The translations under genes and the position numbers were made by a program. A DNA stretch of 64,000 bases from Lactuca virosa. Taxonomy: Eukaryota; Streptophyta; Magnoliopsida; Asterales; Asteraceae. The stretch is taken from the NCBI GenBank assembly GCA_928212115.1, contig CAKMRJ010005745.1:74306629-74370628 (forward strand). The letters run 5' to 3'. Below are positions 1 to 11,336 of the stretch, piece after piece (positions within the stretch are counted from its first letter, which is position 1; each line of letters opens with the position of its first letter). Under the pieces are notes generated by a model. That model worked only from the letters and a program-made list of their open reading frames with translations. It was not told the DNA's origin and made no database searches.

Positions 1-862
1 TTGGGACCAAATTTGGTTTCTAATACGGGTATGGGTTGCAGGTGGTCGGGTGTTGGTAATGGTTGACCATCATTAGGTCATGTAGGGGTTGGTAATGGTT
101 TGGGACCAAAATGGGTTTATAATATGGGTATGGGTTGCAGGTGGTCGGGTGTTGGTAATGGTTGACCATCATTAGGTCATGTAGGGGTGTTGGTAATGGT
201 TTGGGACCAAAATGGGTTTCTAATATGGGTATGGGTTGCAGGTAGTCGGGTGTTGGTAATGGTTGACCGTCATTAGGTCATGTAGGGGTGTTGGTAATGG
301 TTCGGGACCAAATTGGGTTTCTAATACGGGTATGGGTTGCAGGTGGTCGGGTGTTGGTAATGGTTGACTATCATTAGGTCATGTAGGGATGTTGGTAATG
401 GTTTGGGACCAAAATGGGTTTATAATATGGGTATGGGTTGCAGGTGGTCAGGTGTTGGTACGGGTTGACCATCATTAGGTCATGTAGGGGTGTTGGTAAT
501 GGTTTGGGACCAAAATGGGTTTATAATATGGGTATGTGTTGCAAGTTCTCGGGTGTTGGTAATGGTTGACCATCCTTAAGTCATGTAGGGGTGTTGGTAA
601 TGGTTTGGGACCATATTGGGTTTCTAATACGGGTATGGGTTGCAGGTGGTCGGGTGTTGGTAATGGTTGACCATCATTAGGTCATGTAGGAGTGTTGGTA
701 GTGGTTTGGGACCAAAATGGGTTTATAATATGGGTATGGGTTGCAGGTGGTCGGGTTTTGGTACGGGTTGACCATCATTAGGTCATGTAGGGGTGTTGGT
801 AATGATTTGGGACCAAAATGGGTTTGTAATATGGGTACGGGTTTAGGACCGAAATGGGTTTA
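1..862. repeat. 101-bp satellite array, unit A (left part)
   Basis: Tandem repeat with a monomer of about 101 bp. The recurring word TTGGGACCAA falls at 1, 100 and 201, and later copies keep this step. Two monomer types are mixed: one reads GGGTTTCTAATACGGG, the other GGGTTTATAATATGGG. Each monomer holds the module GTGTTGGTAATGGTT twice, followed once by GACC and once by TGGGACC, so the 101-mer probably arose by internal duplication. A small dyad (TGACC...GGTCA) lies in most monomers. The array decays at 810-862, where the words become GGGTACGGGTTTAGGACC. It is the tail of an array that starts upstream of the window. I see no coding role. Confidence 0.95.
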
Positions 863-1745
863 TAGTAGGTGTATGGATTTTTTATCCTTACTTAATATAA
901 AATAAAATAAAACATCTTAACAAAGTGTTCACACGGAAAAATTAGTACGCTAACTAGACCTTATTCTTATTTTCATTTTATTATACTATTATCCCATTGT
1001 ATATACATAATTGAATGTTCAATATTTTTCATCTCCAATAGTGATATAGTTGTACCCTAACGTAAAATTGTTAATTTACAAGGACCAAAGTTGTAACATT
1101 TCTATTTTTATCTAATAACTCGTAATAATGTTTCAAAAGCCAGAACATGTTTCCAAACCACGATTTACGCTTGTCATCGTATGAGTTCACTATCAGATCA
1201 AAATTTGGAAAAATATTGAATTCGTCAATCAAAATTAAGCAAATATAATGGGAGGCAAACATTTTTTCCATTTTGTTTTGGGCTCCAAATCAACGCGGGA
1301 AGTATTCATCTATCTCACCGCCAAAACTATGAAGATCAATCCATCAGATGAAGGAAAATCCGGTAAATTTGGTAACCGCCCTCAAATTAGGACGTACTAA
1401 CAATGTATTATTTAAAAGACTTTGATTTTTTCAACCATTGTGTGGTTTTTCTCTAGGTTATATCGATCTCAGTTGGATTATATTTCAGTTCATCATTCGG
1501 CAACATTCATCACGCATTTCTACTGTAAGTATATTCTCTGTATATGGTGTCAATGTTATTGATTGTATTGATTAGGGGATTATACATAAAACATAAATTT
1601 TTTGATTCTTCATATTACTATGCTTGTTGCACACCAACTGTTCGATGAAATGTGTATGTGAAATTTTGTATGTAATATAAGTTTGTCATACTTTTTATTA
1701 AACATACAAATAATCAAACTTAATTCATATGTTTCATGTCAACAG
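863..1745 (+). other. AT-rich spacer, 5' leader exon and first intron of the CACTA accessory gene, unit A
   Basis: No convincing coding region. The right half looks like the 5' end of the CACTA accessory gene: a leader exon ends at about 1524 before GTAAGT (1525-1530), and the intron closes at an AG at 1744-1745, eight bases before the ATG at 1753. The position of the leader exon start is unknown. A 66-codon open frame on the - strand (1071-1271) matches no family I know and is probably chance. Confidence 0.5.
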
Positions 1746-1752
1746 AAGAATC

Positions 1753-4507
1753 ATGGAGGTGAACAAGGAACAACATGAGGATATGCCTGACTATGATATG
1801 GAATATGAGCAAGATGATGGAACACAATTTTATGAATCGGACACAGAAAATGGTGAAAATAATGACAATGACTACAATAGCCATTCAGATTCGGAAGAAG
1901 AAATGCAAAGCAAAGTTCCTACAAGGTCACCTAGGAAGAGGGGACTGACTCGATTGCCAAAGCTGAAGACCGAGTATGTCAATTCTGGTGGTAGAAAAAA
2001 ACGTGTGAAGTTTGATGAATTTGGTAAGTTTACAGGGAAGAATAATGCAGTGTTTGTTAGTTATTTGGGAGATCTTGTCCGCGAGAAGGTGGGATTAAGT
2101 GCTCTTTGCTGGACGAAAGTAAAACCGGAAGTGAAGGACAAACTTTAGGAAGAGATTACAGTAAATATTTTTTTCACTTTTTTTAACTGCATCTCATATT
2201 TTATTTAGAAATCATGTATTAAATACTAATAAATTCATTATTGTTTAATTTTAGCGCTATTTTAAAGTTGATGAAACTGGAAAAAGATTTGTGATGAATA
2301 GGCTTGGTATCCTTCTACGAAACTTCAGAAGGAAATTGTATGCAGCTTACATCAAGCCACATCTAGGGAATTCCAAAAAGCTTGGAGAAGTCCCTGTTCG
2401 ATATCGGGCAATAATTACTGAAAAAGATGATTGGAACAAATTTGTGACATATACGCAATCTGAGGAGTTTAATGTTACAACTTTTTCCCAAAACTTCTTC
2501 ATTCATTTATCATAAAATTACCAAAAAGTGTTTGACAAATCTTTTTTTTTAGACAGGTTGTTGGTAATGGTTGACCATCATTAGGTCGTGTAGGGGTTGG
2601 TATGGTTGGGACAAAATGGGTTTATAATATTGGTATGGGTTGCAGGTGGGGGTGTTGGTACGAGTTGACCATCATTAGGTCATGTAGGTGTTGTTAATGG
2701 TTTGGGACCAAAATGAGTTTATAATATGGGTATGGGTTGCAAGTGATCGGGTGTTTAATGGTTGACCATCTTAGGTCATTATGTTTAATGGTTTGGGACA
2801 AATTTGGTTTTTAATACGGGTATGGGTTGCAGGTGGTCGGGTGTTGGAAGGTTGACCATCAAGGTCATTAGGGGTGTTGGTAATGGTTTGGGACCAAAAG
2901 GGTTTATAATATGGGTATGGTTGAGGTGGTCGGGTGTGGTAATGGTTGACCATCATTAGGTCATGTAGGGTTTTAATGGTTTACCAAAATGGGTTTTAAT
3001 AGGGGTTAGGTAGTCGGGTGTTGGTAATGGTTGACCGTCATTAGGTCATGTAGGGGTGTTGGCACAAGAAAAGCAGATAAAAGAAGGACAAGTTAATGTT
3101 GAACCAGGCACGGATGCCATGACATTAGTTTTTGGCAAGGAAAAGGGAGGATTTTTAAAGGGTGTCGGCACAGGAGTCACTTACAACAGATATTTCAATG
3201 TTCCTCGCAGCAAAGGATCATCTAAGGAAGAAATTAAAGATCTTAAAGTTGCACTGCATAATGGAAAACTTGAGCTTGAGAAAAAAGATGTTGAACTCAA
3301 GGCTTTGTCTACAAAGGTTAATGAACAAGATCAAACACTAAAGCTAGTTTTGGCTCATCTTAATGCAAAAGGAGCTGACTTTCAAAATCTGTCTCATACT
3401 GTTGTAAGTAATCTTATTAACAACATGTATTTTCAATGTTACTTGTAAATTGCATTTTTTTAGACATTTTCCATGTTTCTTTATATTTGCTAGGGTATTT
3501 CAAGTGACAAGATTGTTGAAAGTAGTGAAACAACTCCTGTTAGTCTCAAAACCAAGCAACCATCAGAACCTGTAACACCAGTATGTTATCATTTTATAAG
3601 ATAATCATTTATATACTTTTTTTTATACTAATTTCTGTTTTTTCACTTGGGACTTTAATTTATTTAGGTTATTGCAAAACCCACGAAGAAACAAGTTCAA
3701 ACCAACTCTACAACTGCAACTCCCGATACACAATTGATTTCCATGAAATCTGCAACAGTAGTTTATACTTACTTTACAGTTTTCAACACTTTTAATTTAT
3801 CTTTTATATTAAAATATAATTTGACATATATGTCTTAAACCTTTATATTAGGTAAATACAAAACCCACCAGAAAAGCTGTTGACTCTAAGACTGCCACTA
3901 TCAATCCTGACATACCAACAGTTTCAGCAAATAAACCCCTTCACCAGGTAAGTGTTTTTTACATGTTGAATATATATTTCTGTCTTTTTTTTCTGATTCT
4001 AATATTACTTATCATTGTAGCCAATCAAGTGTACTCTATCACATCCGTATAAAAGGAACATCGTTGCTCGTGGTACAATTCACTTATCATCAGAAAGACA
4101 ATTTATTCATGGAGTTCCTCTACAAGATGATTGCTATAAAGTTTCCATTGATGAAGTGGTAATAAAACAAGCATTTCTACCCCATAAAACTGGAGAATTC
4201 ACATTAGTTGAGGATGCATATAAAAGTTTTGTTCCATGGCCAAAATACCTTGTGCAACCCGAGTCAAAGGTTTGTTTAATTATGTTCACTACTTTCTGCA
4301 TTACACTTTATTTTCTTCATTAAGTAGTATACTAAGGTTTTGATGTACTCTATTTTTTTTGTTTCAATGTTGTTGTTATAGGTACCAGAAATTATATCAC
4401 ATCAAGAACATCAACATCAAAACTCAAAGAAAAGGAAACCAACTTACATCTCATCGAATGCCCTTCTCAAGAAGACAAGGAGTAATACAAATAAGAATAA
4501 TGCCTAG
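1753..4507 (+). pseudogene. CACTA (En/Spm) accessory protein gene, Transposase_24 type, unit A copy, broken
   Basis: Second gene of plant CACTA transposons (Transposase_24, also called Ptta/En/Spm, TNP1/TNPA-like), thought to bind element ends. Exons by GT-AG reading: 1746-2160, 2255-2473, then a replaced block, about 3065-3403, 3494-3580, 3668-3756, 3852-3947, 4021-4269 and 4382-4507. The N-terminus is acidic (DYDMEYEQDDGTQ), followed by the family motif RGLTRLPKLK and KRVKFDEFGKFTGKN. The exon at 3065-3403 encodes a charged coiled coil (KLELEKKDVELKALSTKV). Exon 4021-4269 has the conserved C-terminal block NIVARGTIH, FIHGVPL, FVPWPKYLV. The gene is dead: a TAG at 2146-2148 stands where the family has Trp, and exons 4-5 are replaced by satellite at 2563-3064. 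I chose the ATG at 1753, in the exon after the leader intron. Confidence 0.82.
2563..3064. repeat. Degraded satellite block replacing two exons of the CACTA accessory gene
   Basis: About five 101-bp satellite monomers with many one-base and short deletions. They replace the roughly 400 bp that in unit B (20566-20966) hold exons 4 and 5. Variants inside the block follow, in order, those at 63640-63862 (AATATTGGTATGGG, AAAATGAGTTTATAA) and then 1-293 (GACCGTCATTAGG). It therefore looks like a poor copy of the array that spans the start of this window. Assembly artefact is at least as likely as a true insertion. Confidence 0.85.
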
Positions 4508-5110
4508 TTATGTTTAGGTTTTGGTTTATGATGTGTTTGATTTTTTTACCATTATTTAAATTCTTGAAATTAGAACAAATTTTTTTTTGGTATTTTAATT
4601 AGGAATTTAATGTATGGATTTGGATTTTAATTATTAGTAATATCAAATTATGAATTTTACTTTTGTTTCATATTGTTGGGTTTGGTTACTTTAATTTAAA
4701 TTATTTTGATGTGTCTAAAATTGTATAAAAAGTAACAATAAATATTAAATTAAAGAGGCTTTAATATAAATTTGGCCATGCTTTATTGGTTTTCAATGTC
4801 TCTATAATTATACAATGGTTACTTTACATCATTTTTTTAACGTGTGGCAAAATGGTTAACAATAGATACCATAATTGATTGTTGTTGTGACGAAATACTA
4901 GCAAATCGTCACTTATAAATTTAATTATATGTGTCCATTTACCTAACATGGTCATGTTCACCGTAATTATATGTATCTAAAATATACCCAATAGTCTTAT
5001 TACGATACCGAATAGTCCTTAATTTTTACAAAATGTGTGTCTTTATAATACCGAATAGTCCTTAATTTTAACAAAATGTGTGTCTTTATAATACTTATGA
5101 TTGTATTCAT
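4508..5110. other. AT-rich CACTA flank with a 43-bp tandem duplication, unit A
   Basis: No gene seen. It holds the 3' side of the CACTA accessory gene. A 43-bp direct repeat beginning ATACCGAATAGTCC occurs at 5005 and 5048, and words such as ATATGTGTCC and GTGTGTCTTTATAA resemble those on the far side of the Tnp2 gene (10532-10760). This may be the subterminal region of the CACTA element, but I found no CACTA terminus here. Confidence 0.4.
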
Positions 5111-5930
5111 CTAGATTTTCCATATTACATGAACTATTCCTTGATGTTTATCTGAAATAACACACAATTGTCTGTTTTGAGCAACAAAACGTCTAAACTG
5201 ATACAAAAACCAACTCCAACTATGTGTAGTTTCCTCGTCAACAATGGTATAAGAAACTTGTAATATATTATTGTTGGCATATTTTATGATAACAGTAAGC
5301 ATTTTACCTTTGTACGAACCTCTCAAATGACAAGCATCAATGGAAATAAAAGGTCGACATAGATGAAATGCATTAATTGCAGGTCCAAAAGCCCAAAAAA
5401 TATACTTAAATGTTGCCACACTTGATGGGCCATTTGGATTATGAAACCATTTCACGACAATATTAGGATTTGAAGTTTGCAAAGTCGCAATGTACTTGGG
5501 TAACTCTACAAAGTTACTTTCCCAAGTTCCATAAATATTCTCTACGACTTTTCTCCTATCATGCCTTCCAATAAGAAACATCAACATTTAGACTATTTTT
5601 AATATCTGCCTATATATGTTTCACTGGATAAGCAATATCTTTTTCAATTGAGTGGATGATTAGTTGCAGAGTTTAGACTTATGTTGTCATTGCCTCTACA
5701 GGATCCGAAATAATTGTGTGCATCCACCCAACGTGTGATCTTCCACATATGATGGTTTTTCTTTTTCATTGCACGAACATACCATGCACATTGCACTGTA
5801 TATGGGTCAGTATTAGAACTTACTTCTTCACCGCCAAGAGTCTTACACTTTGCTATCCAAAAACTACTTTTACTTTCGCAAACCTTAAACTCTCTATTTT
5901 GGTTGATCGATCAAAGTCTTACTGCCTTTC
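5111..5930 (-). pseudogene. Mutator-like (MULE) transposase fragment, unit A
   Basis: Relic of a MuDR/MULE transposase. The open part (5587 to 5111) reads into the DDE domain: KYIFWAFGPAINAFHLCRPF, then IDACHLRGSYKG with the first catalytic Asp, and CVISDKHQGI with the second. It stops soon afterwards, so the third acidic residue and C-terminus are missing. Upstream on the same strand (about 5590-5930), broken frames still show the N-terminal MuDR block (AWYVRAMKKKNHHMWKIT) and a YWKA-like motif, interrupted by several stops. It lies about 0.5 kb downstream of the peroxidase on the same strand. Non-functional. Confidence 0.8.
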
Positions 5931-6460
5931 GCAAACCATACACTCTCATTTGATCCTTGCAATCTTTTTATTGTCATCTTTGCCACCCCAGAGGTACCAA
6001 AGATGGATTTGACAAAGAGGCACCTGCCTCCAATGAAACGCCTTAATCTTTCATTTTGAGAGTTTAATTAGCTTTGAATAACTCAATGATGGAGTTCCAA
6101 GCCTTCACTCTAGTCATATTCTCTCGACATATTCTCTCCTATAGGTAACCCAAATAAGAGTAATGATATCTAAATACAAGAGAGTAATGAAATGAACGAT
6201 TGAAAATAAAGTGAGAGTGATGTAGCTAACATACAACAAAGTAATGAAATAAGCGAGTACATGATTTAATTTATTATTCAAAAATGAGTAATCTAAATAC
6301 AATTTTCAAAATTCCAGTCACACAAATACATATTTAATCGCCAAAATACATACTTAGCTCAATAAATACCAAAAAGCCATATGAATAAACCAATAACAAT
6401 ATATGTGAAACAAAAGGACTTATATGAAAAAAATGTTTAAAAATCATATACAACTTTCAA
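5931..6460. other. Spacer downstream of the peroxidase, unit A
   Basis: AT-rich sequence between the MULE fragment and the peroxidase stop codon. It presumably contains the peroxidase 3' untranslated region (- strand, below 6461). Part of the left end may be further decayed MULE sequence. Nothing else seen. Confidence 0.4.
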
Positions 6461-7852
6461 TCAATTAAAAAAAGAAGTTGAAGTTGGCAGGTTGACTGCT
6501 CGGCATGATTTCCTAATCTGCCCTTGTTTCCCTGTAAGAACTTGGGTGGCACCCAACTTAACCATGGCCTGACCAAACCGGGCGTTGAAATCGGAGGAGC
6601 GCGCAATGGCTGCAACCGTGGACTTGCTGAGGCGGTCTGATGCCAAATCTTGATCAAATTGAAGAACTCCTCTACCCATAATAATTTGACTGTAGAAAGA
6701 TTTGTCCACAACTGCAGAGCTAAAAGGGTTTTGATCCAAGTTGGCAGTGGGATCAGCTGTCGTGTTCTGAGGGCATTTACTCCTCAACGATGATAACAGC
6801 GATAAATCCATGGACGGGTCTGGTTTCCCAGTGTTCTTGTAATTGTAAAGACGGTTTTTAAACAATGAACAATGAGCTATTCCGATAGTGTGACCACCTG
6901 TACATCACAATTCACACACACGTTGAGCAAACTTTTTATGCTTTATATAATATTGATATATAAGATCGAATTAAGTTGGTGAATTACCAAGGAGATAGAT
7001 CATGTCGGTGGCTGTGAATCCCTTGAGAGCAAATGCTCGAATGGCACTTGACACCGAAGAAGTAGGAGGTGGGAGGGTTAGAGCATTTTGTGCAAGAGAC
7101 ACAAGTCCATCCCTTCTTCCTGTTTGGACACTGTATCTAGCTCCACCGCTCTGCATTTATTACATTATCTTAAGGTTATTTTTGCAGTGCATTTAATATT
7201 GGTGAATGGACAAAAGCTATTGTTTCTTACGAAGGAGACGACGTCTCTTGTAGCCATAACGATTATATCGGCACAAGAAACCAATCCTGGGCAAACATTC
7301 TCGACGGCGGCTTTGGCAGCATCAATGACATCATAGCCTCTAACGCTTAAATTCGGGGGTGAGGTTTTCTCTGTGTTGGGTCCGTCTAGTAGGATGGACG
7401 CATCGCAACCCTTTAGATTAATGAAAAGTTAGAATGAAAACCAACAGAAAAAAACCAGCAAGTATCTGGGAAGAGTACACCAAAGGAAGCAAGAAACAAA
7501 GAACAACTAGTAGGGACAAGCAGCATCAAACCACTACCAATAGATAGACATGGAAGTCTTTAAGGAAGTACAAGTAAATTACGATATGAAATCAACTCAC
7601 ATTGACAAAGCAATCATGAAACTGCATGCGGATGAGAGCGGGAGCAATTTTTCTGTTAGTGAGATACTTGGAGTAGACCGTCCTTCTTACGATATCTTCA
7701 ACATCTGAAGTTCGGCATTTGCCATTGTAGAACCCATACTGGAGACCACCATAGCCGAGTGTACCATAGCAGTGACCAACGAGGTTGAAGAAGATGACCC
7801 CTACTGCTAATAAGACTATTTTACTGTTTGTCATCGACATTTTCCTATTCAA
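6461..7852 (-). CDS. Class III (secretory) peroxidase, unit A copy
   Basis: Secreted plant haem peroxidase (EC 1.11.1.7), which uses H2O2 to oxidise phenolics in the wall or apoplast. Four exons on the - strand with the usual three-intron layout: 7852-7601, 7410-7231, 7150-6988 and 6897-6461, all with GT-AG junctions and together 343 codons plus stop, normal for the family. Residues about 10-28 are a hydrophobic signal peptide. The distal site is in LIRMQFHDCF (Arg75, His79), followed by NGCDAS. SVRGYDVID and CPGLVSCAD are conserved, and the proximal haem ligand is His201 in GGHTIGIAHC. All eight expected cysteines are present. The first of three nearby ATGs was taken as start; Met5 or Met7 would leave the signal peptide intact. 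The exact family member is not known to me. Confidence 0.95.
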
Positions 7853-7898
7853 GTTCTTAAATGAATTGGGGTGAAGAACAATAAATGATTCTTGGGTA

Positions 7899-7906
7899 CT
7901 TATAAG
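7899..7906 (-). promoter_or_regulatory. Possible TATA box of the peroxidase, unit A
   Basis: CTTATAAG lies 47 bp upstream of the peroxidase ATG on the coding strand, a plausible distance for a TATA box with a short leader. The same bases occur in all three copies. Position is the only support. Confidence 0.35.
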
Positions 7907-8829
7907 GATGAGAAACTAAGATTACCGCTTCAATGACTTTCATGACTTTGTTAGTCTTGTACATTTAGGGGAGACGTGTGGGCATCATTGTTTCAGATTA
8001 AAATTTTCATTTATTTATTCATAGTTCATTCTTGAAATGTTATTAAAAGAGCTTTATTTATTTCAATTATATGTTTAATATATTATTTATTAGATAGTTG
8101 TGCTTGTGTCCGTTTTTCTTTTTTGTGTGGTATTTGGTAACAACTTAGAGTGCCCTTATATATCAACTAGTTCTATCATGTGAATTGACATTTAAATAAT
8201 TTTTTTCAAAACCATAAACACAACAAACTACCTACACTACTCTTAAACTATTCATTTGTTCTTGAGATTTTGACCTTTAACATTTGACCGAAGGACACCT
8301 TCCACAAATACTTGGTACGGTTGGTGTACAAACTCTTTGACAAAAAATACTCTGTTATACACGAATCATTCCTATGGTTTGAGGTAATTTGAAGTTTGGT
8401 CTGTAACTTATTTTTTTAATTTGGATCGTCTCTATAATATGTTTTGGTTGACTTTAGTCTCTCGCTGATATGGTTTGGTTGTGTTTGGTCTCTCTTTGAA
8501 ATTGAACGACTATATTACCCTCGTTATTATTATTTTTTTAAACTTTTTTATTGTTTTATTTGATTATTTTTTATTAAAAAATGTTTAATACATAAGATGG
8601 ATCCCACCACTTACCTTAATTTTCAACATTTCTCCTTAACGGCTTGAAAGTCGACAATACCCTTCCATCAAAAGAACCCTTTTAATCACTACCCCCTCCT
8701 CCATTGTAATATAAATACTTTGAAACTTATCAAGCTGGGTCTAATCCTCACTGATGCTAACACGAACCTCCCAAGACCGTTACATGTGGGAATTTAACTT
8801 AAAGGATTTTGATTCACCACGATTACTGG
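7907..8829. other. Peroxidase upstream region, unit A
   Basis: No gene seen. AT-rich sequence that must contain the peroxidase promoter. At 8400-8520 the words TTTGGTCTGTAACTT, GACTTTAGTCTCTC and TTTGGTCTCTC recur, which resembles decayed transposon end sequence, but I could not assign it. Confidence 0.4.
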
Positions 8830-10103
8830 TGTAACATCCTAAAAATAAGACCAAAAAATTTCATTTTTAATTTAAATAAAACGGTACTTCAAAACATTGT
8901 CCTACAATCCAAATAGACCAAAGTATGTCACTACATCATATTATATCAAAGTAAATCACAATGTGCGGAAAAAGGTGGTGTGCTCTGCAATCATCATGGG
9001 CTCTTCCCTTTCGATCCTGAAGTATCTGAAACATAAACTGAAACCCGTAAGCACAAAGTTTAATGAGTTCCCCAAAATACCATATACCATACATAAATAA
9101 CACATACTGGGCCCCCGCCCTTCATCAGGCCCATCCCGGCATCGAGTCCCACCCGGTCTTGGGCCCCGCCCGACATGGAGCCCCGCTCGGTTTACAGATC
9201 TATCAATCACCAGGCCCCGCCTAACATCGGGCCTCGCCCGATACACATATAAGCATATAGACATATAATCATACTATCAAATGCAATAATCACAAAGATA
9301 ATAGCCTACAATACGGTCATCGGGCCATGCCCGACATCGAGCCCCACTCGACATACATACCAATGCATACACATGCAAGAGTCACGCAAACATCCAACAT
9401 CCTAACATAATAAGCCATGGGCCGGCATTGGTGCCTTCGACCCGCTAAACACAATGAGGAAACTCACCTCAGACTGCTGAATCTCACAGATAAATCTCTA
9501 GTTGTTAGCCAGCTAAAAATCTTCGTGCTATCAATCACAAAATAATATCCAATTAATAATTGGATCCCGACTCAGACTAAGAGTCCAAACTTCGGTAGAA
9601 GTCGTTTTTACCCTTTACCTAACATGGCGCAAGGCCAAGGCCCAAACCAACTGTCCAGAAGGCCCAAATTCCAAAATAATCACCCAAAGCCCAAATATGG
9701 CTCAATTTCCAAATTAGGCCCAAATCCCTTCATGGAGAGTCCAATAAAATAACTTCTGCCCAAAATAGAATTCTGATGGCCCAACAAGGCCCAAGACTCC
9801 TAAGGTTCAACATGGGCCCAATACCAAAAATCCCAAAGATCTGAAGCCCACTACTCAGGACGCAGGGCGTATTTAGCTCGTACGCTTAGCGTACTCGCTT
9901 TGGGGCTTGTACGCGCAACATACCAGCTTGTACACCCAACGTACTCCCCAGTTTGGCCAACTTCCATCATTAAGCTCTTATTCGGTTAAGACTTCGACCC
10001 AATACTTAGATCCTACTTCCTTAAGGTGGTTTATCACGTAAAGTTGGCAACTTTACGTGCATGCATGGTTTAATAGGGTTCTATACCAAAAGAACCCTAG
10101 ATC
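8830..10103. mobile_element. Gypsy-type LTR segment (solo or partial), unit A
   Basis: It begins TGTAACATCC, the common start of plant Ty3/gypsy LTRs. It contains a GC-rich degenerate minisatellite (9105-9350, built on GGGCCCCGCCCGACAT) and then a stretch rich in GGCCCAAA words and in GTACGC/GCGTAC words (9870-9950), unlike the AT-rich neighbours. I found no second LTR, PBS, PPT or target duplication, so the limits are uncertain. The right end meets the 425-bp CACTA-like element. Compared with B and C this copy lacks about 80 bp near 10086. Confidence 0.4.
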
Positions 10104-10106
10104 TAC

Positions 10107-10531
10107 CACTAGTACAAAAATGACCTACGGTCACTCTTTCTGAAAAACGGCCTGTGAAACTTTTTATTAAAAGTGTGGCCAAAGGTCACTAAAAAAATTT
10201 AGAGACTGTTTTTGGATACATTTAAATTAGTTTGTGTGGCCATTATATAGATAATCAAAACTTTAACCACACTTAATTATATCAAATGTGACAAATATTA
10301 GTCACACTCGACCACTGAGGCCATAAGTCACAATCAGCCACATGTATCGATTAAGATTGTCATACTTTTTTTATGAGAGACAGTAGATTAACGTATCGTG
10401 ACATGAGTTAGTTCTATGTATGTTTGTAACCTGGTGCCTATTTGGCCACATAACAGACAAAGTAGCTAAAAGGTGATACATATGGTCACTCTAAATATTT
10501 GTGTGTCCATAGGGCGGTTCTGTACTAGTTG
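10107..10531. mobile_element. 425-bp non-autonomous CACTA-like element, unit A
   Basis: The left end is CACTAGTACAAAAATGACC. The right end, read on the - strand, is CAACTAGTACAGAACCGCC, an inverted match with one extra base. A 3-bp TAC target duplication flanks it (10104-10106 and 10532-10534), as expected for CACTA elements. The interior has subterminal repeats built on GTGTGGCC and GTCAC in both orientations. It is too short to code for anything. It may have been mobilised by the same system as the nearby Tnp2 gene. Confidence 0.65.
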
Positions 10532-11336
10532 TACTTAGTTAACGCAAGAAATTAAAACAACTTAGTATTGGTTACTTATGGTCATGTATCATTTATTATG
10601 TGTGTCAAAATATTATGAATTAGATTTAAGAAGAAACAAACATTGTGTGCGTAGGTACCATTTAGTTACGATTACATCTATTATATGTGTCTATATGTAA
10701 ATATAGACACATATGTAATGTTTATTGTGGTTGTACTATTGTATTTGGAAGACTCTTAAATTTGACCATAATTATCTTTGATATCATTTGGCAGAATTAA
10801 AAATAAACAAAAAGTTAAATCATGGCATTTTACAAAAATACATTGCTTATTTTGCAATTAAAGGGTTGTATTAAATAATGAAAAAAAATGAATTGCAGTT
10901 TTGTAAAGTTAGAAACAATTTCAGAAGAAAACAAAAAAAACTAAAAATAATAGAAACAAAAACAAATAACAGTATAGTTGTGTTGAATAAGAGTTATAAG
11001 AAAGGATCAAATTGCCCTTTTTGTCATCTATTCTTTTAATTGCACCAGATCAGACACCATTAAAAATGAAAAGAATACAACTTATTTTAACAGAATAGTA
11101 TGATAAATAAATGAAAAGAATACAACTTTGTCTAACATTGCATAACGAAAGTACATTACTATAACATTGAGTTTATGTTATAACATATCATCCACCATTA
11201 CAGTAAAAAACTGAAAAAAAAATAACTTTGAGTTATAACAATATTACACCAGAATAATTTGATGGTATAATATGGTAAAAAATATTAAGGAAAGTACATC
11301 GTCATTTTTTGTCATTTTCTTATTCTCTACGTAACG
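10532..11336. other. AT-rich flank of the Tnp2 gene with a palindrome, unit A
   Basis: No gene. A near-perfect inverted repeat at 10680-10719 has arms ATTATATGTGTCTATAT and ATATAGACACATATGTAAT with a four-base loop. Words such as ATGTGTC and GTGTGTC also occur beyond the 3' end of the accessory gene (4900-5090), so this may be CACTA subterminal sequence. Long A-rich tracts fill 10840-11390. Confidence 0.4.

Noticed and set aside
1..862. Telomere-like GGGTTTA words in the satellite
   Set aside because: They occur once per type b monomer within a 101-bp unit, not as tandem TTTAGGG.
1071..1271. 66-codon - strand frame repeated in all units
   Set aside because: No recognisable domain. It overlaps the presumed leader region of the accessory gene and is frameshifted in C.
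8956..9264. Arg/Pro-rich - strand frame in the GC-rich stretch
   Set aside because: It follows the GGGCCCCGCC minisatellite and changes its C-terminus between units. No family resemblance.
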